From the NCBI GenBank assembly GCA_019748175.1, contig JAIEPX010000027.1, positions 1 through 62,344 on the forward strand: a stretch of 62,344 bases of DNA. Reading direction: 5' to 3'. Under the pieces are notes generated by a model. It made no database searches, was not told the DNA's origin, and was given only the letters and a program-made list of their open reading frames with translations. This DNA is from Gammaproteobacteria bacterium (GTDB lineage: Bacteria > Pseudomonadota > Gammaproteobacteria > JAIEPX01). This document shows positions 55,871 to 62,344 of this stretch, piece after piece. Position 1 is the first letter of the stretch, and every line of letters starts with the position of its first letter. The translations under genes and the position numbers were made by a program.

Positions 55871-56329
55871 ATGGAAGTCGTTTTATTAGAGAAAATTCGC
55901 AATTTGGGCAGCATTGGTGATCGTGTAAAAGTGAAACCGGGTTATGGTCGTAATTTTTTAGTACCACAAGGTAAAGCGGTTTATGCGACTACAGCAAATA
56001 TTGCTGAATTTGAAAAACGTCGTGCTGAGTTAGAAAAGAAAGAAGCTGAAGTTCTTGCTGCTGCACAAAGTCGTGCTGATACTTTGAAAGATGTTACGTT
56101 AATTGTAACAGCGCATTCAGGTGAAGACGGAAAATTATTTGGTTCAGTGGGTCCACGAGAAATTTCGAAGGCATTTGAAGATGCGGGACATCATGTAGAT
56201 AAGAGCGAAATCGATCTGTTAGGCGGACCGGTTCGTGAATTAGGCGAACATGAATTTTTCGTGCATACACATAGCGAAATTGAGTTGAAACTCAAATTGA
56301 CTGTTATCGCAGAAGAACCAGCGAAGTAA
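55871..56329 (+). CDS. rplI: 50S ribosomal protein L9
   Basis: L9 stretches from domain V of 23S rRNA with two domains joined by a long helix. The 152-aa protein starts MEVVLLEKIRNLGSIGDRVK and has VKPGYGRNFLVPQGKA (N-terminal RNA-binding domain), the connecting helix FEKRRAELEKKEAEVLAAAQ, and the C-terminal domain with GEDGKLFGSVGPREISKAF. GAGGTG precedes the ATG; a terminator hairpin follows. Confidence 0.97.
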   Translation: MEVVLLEKIRNLGSIGDRVKVKPGYGRNFLVPQGKAVYATTANIAEFEKRRAELEKKEAEVLAAAQSRADTLKDVTLIVTAHSGEDGKLFGSVGPREISKAFEDAGHHVDKSEIDLLGGPVRELGEHEFFVHTHSEIELKLKLTVIAEEPAK

Positions 56330-56337
56330 ATATAATG

Positions 56338-56365
56338 AAGGGGGCAAGTCTCTGTTTGCCCCTTT
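56338..56365 (+). terminator. terminator hairpin between rplI and dnaB
   Basis: AAGGGGGCAA (56338-56347) pairs with TTGCCCCTTT (56356-56365) over 10 positions with one G:T, and the right arm ends in TTT then C. It should end most ribosomal-protein transcripts and let some reach dnaB. Confidence 0.7.
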
Positions 56366-56392
56366 CATCTTCCCCTCGAAAAGGATTTTTTC

Positions 56393-57796
56393 ATGCAATC
56401 CAATACCGTCCGTGGGAAAAAAAAATTTGAAGACTATCAAGTAACGGGAGTTAAAATCCCGCCCCACTCTGTTGAAGCGGAACAATCTGTGCTTGGCGGA
56501 TTAATGCTCGATAATCTAACGTGGGATCAAATTGCAGGACATATTACTGAAAATGATTTTTACCGTTCCGATCACCGTTTAATTTTTAGAACCATTGAAG
56601 CTTTAGCACATCGTAATGAACCTTTTGATGTTCTTACGGTGAGTGAACACCTTAAAACGCATCAACAATTAGCAGAAGCTGGCAGTGATATTTATTTATT
56701 CGAGCTTGCAAAAAATACACCCTCTTCTGCGAATATTCGCGCCTATGTAGATATTGTGCGCGAACGTTCTGTGTTGAGACAATTAACTCAAACAGCTTCT
56801 GAAATTGCTGATATGGCTTTTAATCCTGAAGGCAGAAATAGTTCTGAATTAATTGATCTAGCAGAGCAAAAAATATTTCATATTTCAGATCACGGTCGGC
56901 AAAGTACGGGCCCTACTAAATTATCTGATTTTTTAGCGTTGGCCTCTGAGCGCATCGACGCATTGTATCACTCTGACTCTGAATTAGCGGGAACATCGAC
57001 AGGGTTTACCGATTTCGATCAAATGACGTCGGGATTACATAAAGGTGATTTAGTGATTGTTGCGGGTCGACCATCCATGGGTAAAACGGCTTTCGCAATG
57101 AATTTAGCAGAAAACGTAGCGATTCGTGGGCATGCCCCGGTACTGGTTTTTAGTATGGAAATGCCTGGTGAACAACTGGCTATGCGTATGATGTCATCCT
57201 TAGGACGAATTGATCAAAATACTGTGCGTACAGGTAAACTATCTGATGATGATTGGCCTCGCCTTTCGTCTGCTGTGAGTATGTTGTCTGAAGCAAAAAT
57301 GCTGATTGATGATACACCTTCATTAAGTCCCGCAGAAGTGCGCGCTCGTGCGAGACGCGTTGCTCGCGAACACGGTGATTTAGGTTTAATTGTTTTAGAT
57401 TATTTGCAATTAATGCAAGTTCCTGGATTTAAAGAAAATCGCACACTGGAAATTTCAGAAATTTCTCGTTCATTAAAAGCGTTAGCAAAAGAAATGAAAG
57501 TGCCGGTTGTTGCGTTATCACAATTAAATCGAAGTTTAGAATCACGAACCGATAAAAGACCGATCATGTCGGATTTGCGTGAGAGTGGTGCGATTGAGCA
57601 AGACGCGGATATCATTACCTTTATTTATCGAGATGAAGTGTACAATCCGGACTCAGCAGACAAAGGCACTGCGGAAATCATTATTGCTAAACAACGAAAT
57701 GGTCCTATTGGTAGAGTACGAATGACATTCTTAGGGCAATATACTCGTTTTGAAAATTTTGCGCAGTCTCATTATGGTGGGGAGATGATGCTGTGA
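56393..57796 (+). CDS. dnaB: Replicative DNA helicase DnaB
   Basis: Hexameric 5'-3' helicase that unwinds DNA ahead of the replication fork; 467 aa. N-terminal primase-interaction domain (KIPPHSVEAEQSVLGGLMLD), RecA-like domain with Walker A VIVAGRPSMGKTAFAMNLAE, Walker B LIVLDYLQLM, and SDLRESGAIEQDADIITFIYR. AAGGA lies before the ATG. The stop overlaps the alr start by 4 nt. No intein or insertion is seen. Confidence 0.97.
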   Translation: MQSNTVRGKKKFEDYQVTGVKIPPHSVEAEQSVLGGLMLDNLTWDQIAGHITENDFYRSDHRLIFRTIEALAHRNEPFDVLTVSEHLKTHQQLAEAGSDIYLFELAKNTPSSANIRAYVDIVRERSVLRQLTQTASEIADMAFNPEGRNSSELIDLAEQKIFHISDHGRQSTGPTKLSDFLALASERIDALYHSDSELAGTSTGFTDFDQMTSGLHKGDLVIVAGRPSMGKTAFAMNLAENVAIRGHAPVLVFSMEMPGEQLAMRMMSSLGRIDQNTVRTGKLSDDDWPRLSSAVSMLSEAKMLIDDTPSLSPAEVRARARRVAREHGDLGLIVLDYLQLMQVPGFKENRTLEISEISRSLKALAKEMKVPVVALSQLNRSLESRTDKRPIMSDLRESGAIEQDADIITFIYRDEVYNPDSADKGTAEIIIAKQRNGPIGRVRMTFLGQYTRFENFAQSHYGGEMML

Positions 57797-58863
57797 GAGT
57801 TCGACAAGCGACGATTGATAGGAGCGCATTAGAGCACAATTTCAAACAAATTCAATCACGCGCACCGCGAAGTGCTATTTTAGCGATGGTAAAAAGTAAT
57901 GCCTATGGTCATGGATTAGAAAGAGTGGCCAAAGTGTTGACGGAAGCCGATGGATTTGGTGTGGCGTGTGTAGACGAAGTTGAACGACTTCGTAACGCTG
58001 ATATTCGTCAGACGATAGTTTTAATGACGGGATTTCATACACCAGAAGAATTATTGTGTTTGAACCAATTAGAAGCAACACCTGTTATTCATAATGAATT
58101 ACAGCTTAACATTTTGTCAGAATCAAATTTATCTACACCACTTTCAGTGTGGGTAAAAGTTGATATTGGGATGGGGCGATTAGGTTTTCAACCAACAGAA
58201 GTTTCTATGGTGTTGGAACGTCTTCGAAATTTATCGCCGCAGGTGAAAATCCTTGGATTAATGGCGCATTTTTCATCAGCGGATTCTTTGGCTTCTCCTT
58301 CCACTCCACAACAAATGACATCCTTCCAACAATTATTGCAAACACATCATTTGCCAGGAAGCCTTGCCCACTCAGCAGGGATATTCGGATGGCAGGCATC
58401 TTTACATGATTGGATTCGACCTGGAATTGCAATTTACGGTGTTTCACCTTTTCCTGATTGCACAGGACTTGATTTAAATTTACGACCCGTTATGACACTA
58501 AAATCGCGTTTATTAGCAGTTCATCAATTAGCTAAAGGATCTTCAGTGAGTTACGGTGGACTATTTGTATGTCCTGAAAATATGCCTGTTGGCGTAGTAG
58601 AAATTGGTTATGGTGATGGTTATCCTAGGCATGCAGCAATGGGCACGCCTATTTTAATTCACGGTCAACGATGCGCTTTGATCGGACGCGTTTGCATGGA
58701 TATGTTGCTCGTTGATTTAAGATCTGCACCTTCAGCTCAGATAGGTGATGAAGCAATATTGTGGGGGGAAGGATTACCGATAGAAGAAATTGCGAAATGC
58801 GCTGATACTATTGGTTACGAATTATTATGTCATGTTAGTCAACGTGTGAGTACGCATGAATGA
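57793..58863 (+). CDS. alr: Alanine racemase
   Basis: PLP enzyme making D-alanine for peptidoglycan, 356 aa. The PLP-binding Lys is in ILAMVKSNAYGHGLERV; the other blocks are MGRLGFQP, HSAGIFG, RPGIAIYGVSPF, SSVSYGGLFVCPENMPVGVVEIGYGDGYPR and GRVCMDMLLVD. It starts with GTG at 57793 within the dnaB stop (GTGA), and GGGAG lies upstream in dnaB. The dnaB-alr pair is common in gammaproteobacteria. Confidence 0.96.
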   Translation: MRVRQATIDRSALEHNFKQIQSRAPRSAILAMVKSNAYGHGLERVAKVLTEADGFGVACVDEVERLRNADIRQTIVLMTGFHTPEELLCLNQLEATPVIHNELQLNILSESNLSTPLSVWVKVDIGMGRLGFQPTEVSMVLERLRNLSPQVKILGLMAHFSSADSLASPSTPQQMTSFQQLLQTHHLPGSLAHSAGIFGWQASLHDWIRPGIAIYGVSPFPDCTGLDLNLRPVMTLKSRLLAVHQLAKGSSVSYGGLFVCPENMPVGVVEIGYGDGYPRHAAMGTPILIHGQRCALIGRVCMDMLLVDLRSAPSAQIGDEAILWGEGLPIEEIAKCADTIGYELLCHVSQRVSTHE

Positions 58864-59468
58864 AAAAAATAGTATTAAAAATTGTTGCAGTCGTTTTGAT
58901 GTTATCCATGACGGGTTGCCTTACAGTTCAGCCACAATGCATTGATGATGTGTGCAGTATTTTTAATCAGTATCCGGAATGGTATTGGGCTGCACAAGCG
59001 AGTGAGAAAAAATGGGGAGTTCCCATCCCCGTTCAAATGGCAATTATGCATCAAGAGTCTTCGTTTATCGCGAATGCCAGACCGGCACGAAAATGGTGTT
59101 TTGGCGTAATTCCGTGGAAACGACCGACGACTGCTTACGGTTACTCGCAAGCTATCGATCAGACATGGCGTAATTATCAGAAGCAGACAGGTAATTATTC
59201 AGCAAGCCGATGTAATTTTAAAGATGCTTCCGATTTTGTTGGCTGGTACGTGAATACTGCGAATCGCAAATTAGGAATTTCTGAAACCAATGCGTATGCG
59301 CTTTATCTTGCTTATCATGAAGGTTTTAATGGTTATGCAGCAAGAACGTATCGTAATCAAGGTTGGCTAATGACTGTTGCAAAAAAAGTGTCAGTGCGTT
59401 CTCGCACATACCAGTTTCAGCTAAACAGATGCCAAGCAACTCTTCCCAAGAAACATTGGTGGAATTAA
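58860..59468 (+). CDS. Lytic transglycosylase-like lipoprotein (SLT fold)
   Basis: A 202-aa predicted outer-membrane lipoprotein: signal peptide with lipobox SMTGC (about residue 20). The SLT-type catalytic start PVQMAIMHQESSF contains the Glu, followed by TAYGYSQAIDQTWRNYQKQ and YALYLAYHEGFNGYAARTY. The layout is that of small SLT-domain glycan-cutting enzymes. Four Cys in the mature part may form disulphides. Its ATG overlaps the alr stop (ATGA), so a peptidoglycan precursor enzyme and a peptidoglycan cutter are translationally coupled. Confidence 0.85.
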   Translation: MKKIVLKIVAVVLMLSMTGCLTVQPQCIDDVCSIFNQYPEWYWAAQASEKKWGVPIPVQMAIMHQESSFIANARPARKWCFGVIPWKRPTTAYGYSQAIDQTWRNYQKQTGNYSASRCNFKDASDFVGWYVNTANRKLGISETNAYALYLAYHEGFNGYAARTYRNQGWLMTVAKKVSVRSRTYQFQLNRCQATLPKKHWWN

Positions 59469-59475
59469 CAGTAGT

Positions 59476-59502
59476 TCCCGGCTAAAAAATGCTTAGCCGG
59501 GA
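59476..59502 (+). terminator. hairpin between convergent transglycosylase and ankyrin genes
   Basis: TCCCGGCTAA (59476-59485) and TTAGCCGGGA (59493-59502) pair perfectly over 10 bp with a 7-nt loop. It sits 8 nt past one stop and 14 nt before the other, so it may serve both strands, without a T run on either. Confidence 0.6.
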
Positions 59503-59515
59503 GACGCTGTGGAAA

Positions 59516-62344
59516 TTAGAAGTTCAATTCTCTCGCAACAGTTGCTGATACGATATCAACTTTAGTGGCGATAACTTTTGCAACCATACATCGTGCTCTA
59601 AAATCAGAAAGCGCAGGATCGCTGGTGCTTTTATCAACATGCTGCATTTGCTTGTCTGCTTTTCGTAGAGCATCGTCGATAAGTGTCAGCAGTTCTGCTT
59701 TATATTTTGAATTTAATTCTGCGGCTGTATTTTCATGCATTGTACGAGCATCTAGTTGAGTTTTAACATACTCAACTTTTTTGAGAAGGACTTCAACTTT
59801 ATCGAGTATTTTGATGGCAATATTTTTGTACGTTGTGTCGCCAAATCTATCATTCCACCATTGCCCCCAAGAAGGTATCCTGTGACCGTTTGTCCTTTGG
59901 GGTACTGTTTTTACCCATGGTTGGTCCCAGGCTGAAATAGATCGAATTAATAATACTTTGAAGCCTTCAGTCGCTTCTACGAGTGTTTGGTTAATATCTT
60001 CGAGTTTAATATCTGAATTCTTTTCGAATCCATACTCAATAAGAAACTCTTTCTTTTGCTTTTCAGGAATTGGGAAAGCTTTGCTAGTAAAGAAAGCACT
60101 ATAATATTGTGAAGATCGAATGACTTGTAAACCGCGAGGATTATAATAAGCAGCCGCTTTTTCTTTCTCTCCAAATTCTACACCCCTAGCTTGGAATATT
60201 GCTACAGGTAATAGAGCGTACTCGCGCATGCGGGTCGCAACTTTTGAGTGTTCTTTTTCTTCTGATACAGGACGTCTTATGTATTTTTCTTTACTGAGAT
60301 TTTCATATAGTCTTTGTAAGCTTGCGAGTTGTAGGCGTTGTTTTTCTGCAGGTGTAAATAAATTCATGATTGCTTCATTACCTAAAATTTCATCTAATGA
60401 ATCGAGTTCATCTGAAGTAATATATCGACTGTTATAATCTAATGGTTCGTGTTCGCACTTCGTTAATCTACGTTCGGCTATGTCATTGAAGCCACGAATT
60501 AGCGTTGACATATGTAATGGGATTTTTCCAGTGCTATCAAGTGTCTCATCATCGAAAGTATAGGCTGAGAGCGCTAATGTCAGTGGGGAATCTCCAGTCT
60601 GACTTTTTGCACTGGGTCTTGCTCCTTTCGCGAGCAATAAAAGTTGGGTGGGAACATTACATGCAGCGGAAGCATAATGCAACGGCATATATCCTTGAGC
60701 ATCAGGTGTATGTACAAGGCGTGGTTTTTGTTGAATGATAATACTTGCTGTCGTCCAAAGAACTTCTGGGCACATTGCAGCATAGTGCAATATTGATACA
60801 TTGGTTGATGAGCCATTAGTGCCGTGTAAGTCACGATCAATATTTAGTATGGGAGCATTTGGATCATTGAGTAAAATTCCGAGTAAGGCTGTGAAATTGT
60901 GTGAAACTACAAGTTGGAAAGGTAAGTCGCCATCTTGATTTCTTGTGCTGAAAAAATCGATGTGTTCATCACTGGTTAGTGAGTCTAGATTATCACGCGT
61001 AAGTTCGATTATATCGTAAGACGCGTTATGGTTGAATCGTAAATGGCTACGTTGGACTATTAATTCATGTGTTGCTGAAGTGTTAACCCGAATTTGATAA
61101 AGTTCAGACCGAGCAATTTCATGCGCTACAGAATTATTACGATGGTCAGTTGAAGAGAACTGTGGAAATGAATCTGTTAGTGTAGGTAAGTTACGTCTAA
61201 GAGTATTCAGGCCAGTTGCTAAGGTATCAAGCATTGAGAAACTTCCACCGATCGCAGCCCAATGAAGAACAGTTCGCCCTGATTGATCTCGAAGTGTTTT
61301 TTGAAGAAAGTCTTTGCTCGTTAAAAAAGTCGATAAAGGAATAACAGCATCAAATTTACAGTTTATTCCCTCTTCAATAAAATTGTAAGCATAAAGAATT
61401 GCTGTGCGATTATCACTGGTTTTTATTTGTAGTTTTTTGACTGAGTCTGAGTCACTGCCATCTGAGATGACTGTAAGATTTGATTTTAATGCAGATAAGT
61501 TATTTCTGAACGCAAAGTCGTTAGGGTTACCTGCTATGATGTAAATATAATCAGCGGTTGAAAGCTTTGGTCTGGGTTTTTCTGTTCGAATTTGAATTAA
61601 TCGTTGAAGTAATTTTTCGGCCCTGTTTTGATCCTTTGTTACTAAGAAATTGAAGTGTTTAGCGTAATTTAATTTAACTGAATTAACTGTTTTGCCTGCT
61701 GGATCATCTGATTCGTCTATTTTGGCCTTGACAGGTTTATCAAGTAACTCAAGGCAAGCTTCCATTAATTGCCATTCAAGGGATTTTTCGGTAAGAGTAA
61801 AATCATGTTTGATTGTAGCTCTGGTTTTTGACCGACGTGCAGGTGATGGTTTGACTGGTGTTTTAGGAGCGGGGCTAAAAGGTTGTGGGTCATGATGCAC
61901 TTGAAAATCAAGAGCCTGATTTAATCTTTGTGACTGAGTTTGAAGCCCTTTTTGCTGCGCGGCAGATAAGAGAAATTGGAGCTCAAGTTCCTGCCTTACA
62001 AGTTCCCTAGGAGGTGTTGCAACACGGGTAGCTATTTGTGTCTGATATGGAGCGTGTTCATTTTCGAGAGAATCCTCTTCATTATCGAATTCTTCCTCGT
62101 CACCTTCTTCGGCACCATCGTCATTTTGCTCGTCTTCCGGTTCTTCTGTAAGTAGACCAGAGGGTTCACGTGCTGAAGCATTTTGTGGGCGCTGTTCTTG
62201 ATGCTCTGGGTCCACAGGTTCTTCTGTAAGTAGACCAGAGGGTTCACGTGCTGAAGCATTTTGTGGGCGCTGTTCTTGATGCTCTGGGTCCACAGGTTCT
62301 TCTGTAAGTAGACCAGAGGGTTCACGTGCTGAAGCATTTTGTGG
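59516..62344 (-). CDS. Ankyrin-repeat protein, effector-like, 5' end beyond the window
   Basis: The frame stays open to the right edge, so the start is not in view; at least 942 codons are present. From the visible N-terminal side: identical 26-aa repeats (VDPEHQEQRPQNAS...TEEP), an acidic stretch (EDEQNDDGAEEGDEEEFDNE), a Pro/Lys/Arg patch (FSPAPKTPVKPSPARRSKTR), a helical region, and ankyrin repeats. The ankyrins are DQSGRTVLHWAAIGGSFSML (about 335 from the first Met), SILHYAAMCPEV and DAQGYMPLHYASAACNVPTQLLLLAKGARP (about 500-565). A C-terminal helical region with no clear domain follows. No signal peptide is visible. Ankyrin proteins of this type are typical Dot/Icm substrates in Legionella and Coxiella; secretion here is inference. 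Confidence 0.85.
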   Translation of the reverse strand, partial: PQNASAREPSGLLTEEPVDPEHQEQRPQNASAREPSGLLTEEPVDPEHQEQRPQNASAREPSGLLTEEPEDEQNDDGAEEGDEEEFDNEEDSLENEHAPYQTQIATRVATPPRELVRQELELQFLLSAAQQKGLQTQSQRLNQALDFQVHHDPQPFSPAPKTPVKPSPARRSKTRATIKHDFTLTEKSLEWQLMEACLELLDKPVKAKIDESDDPAGKTVNSVKLNYAKHFNFLVTKDQNRAEKLLQRLIQIRTEKPRPKLSTADYIYIIAGNPNDFAFRNNLSALKSNLTVISDGSDSDSVKKLQIKTSDNRTAILYAYNFIEEGINCKFDAVIPLSTFLTSKDFLQKTLRDQSGRTVLHWAAIGGSFSMLDTLATGLNTLRRNLPTLTDSFPQFSSTDHRNNSVAHEIARSELYQIRVNTSATHELIVQRSHLRFNHNASYDIIELTRDNLDSLTSDEHIDFFSTRNQDGDLPFQLVVSHNFTALLGILLNDPNAPILNIDRDLHGTNGSSTNVSILHYAAMCPEVLWTTASIIIQQKPRLVHTPDAQGYMPLHYASAACNVPTQLLLLAKGARPSAKSQTGDSPLTLALSAYTFDDETLDSTGKIPLHMSTLIRGFNDIAERRLTKCEHEPLDYNSRYITSDELDSLDEILGNEAIMNLFTPAEKQRLQLASLQRLYENLSKEKYIRRPVSEEKEHSKVATRMREYALLPVAIFQARGVEFGEKEKAAAYYNPRGLQVIRSSQYYSAFFTSKAFPIPEKQKKEFLIEYGFEKNSDIKLEDINQTLVEATEGFKVLLIRSISAWDQPWVKTVPQRTNGHRIPSWGQWWNDRFGDTTYKNIAIKILDKVEVLLKKVEYVKTQLDARTMHENTAAELNSKYKAELLTLIDDALRKADKQMQHVDKSTSDPALSDFRARCMVAKVIATKVDIVSATVARELNF
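62139..62344. repeat. 78-bp tandem repeat, in frame, at least 2.6 copies
   Basis: Copies 62139-62216 and 62217-62294 are identical at every base; a third (62295-62344) is identical as far as it runs before the edge. Seventy-eight nt is 26 codons, so copy number changes keep the ankyrin gene in frame. Confidence 0.95.

Overview
The window looks like a chromosomal segment of a low-GC gammaproteobacterium of the Legionellales type (Legionella, Coxiella, Berkiella and relatives). The reasons are the gene orders metY-rimP-nusA-infB-rbfA-truB / rpsO-pnp, rlpA-dacA-ybeD-lipB-lipA, mpl-ubiX, and rlmB / rpsF-rpsR-rplI-dnaB-alr. Between these blocks lie very large proteins resembling type IV (Dot/Icm-like) effectors: ankyrin, coiled-coil, proline-rich, J-domain-like and multi-membrane-span proteins. 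The species cannot be fixed from the sequence alone, and no secretion-system gene is in view.

Layout. 1-4940 (mostly minus): a cut tRNA-Arg, an M32 carboxypeptidase, an exported SAM hydroxide adenosyltransferase, and a flagellar-placement module flhF-flhG-DUF2802. 5202-16423 (plus): initiator tRNA and the transcription/translation operon through pnp, interrupted between truB and rpsO by a pilin-like gene and a 649-aa effector-like gene on the opposite strand. 16422-28552: folE, a HIT protein, an 894-aa membrane protein, a small membrane protein coupled to a holD-like gene, a 1470-aa alpha-solenoid-like protein, and valS. 28620-38265: a long hairpin, lptFG, an MFS transporter, a His/Lys-rich lipoprotein with GKD repeats, glnA, two amino-acid transporters and a PPi-type phosphofructokinase. 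38381-49136: mpl, ubiX, a small frame-broken gene, a 548-aa coiled-coil protein, a DedA-PAP2-LssY fusion, then lipA, lipB, ybeD, dacA and rlpA on the minus strand.

49226-52640 is an accessory defence-type cluster: an Xre regulator with a palindromic operator, an AlbA_2 (Schlafen-type) protein, and an AbiEi/AbiEii toxin-antitoxin pair with a near-consensus promoter and an inverted repeat in its leader. 52692-59502 holds rlmB, a 518-aa membrane protein with an HPD motif, a 26-bp-arm palindrome, rpsF-rpsR-rplI, dnaB, alr and a lytic transglycosylase lipoprotein. From 59516 to the right edge runs the 3' part of an ankyrin protein that begins with identical 78-bp tandem repeats.

Main points for follow-up: a FlhF whose N-terminus resembles the FliM EIDALL peptide; a glutamine synthetase with Phe in place of the adenylylated Tyr; single effector-like genes placed inside otherwise conserved operons, several with their own promoters; the AlbA_2-AbiE cluster; and two long palindromes plus a dispersed repeat pair. 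Functions of the effector-like proteins are inference from architecture only.
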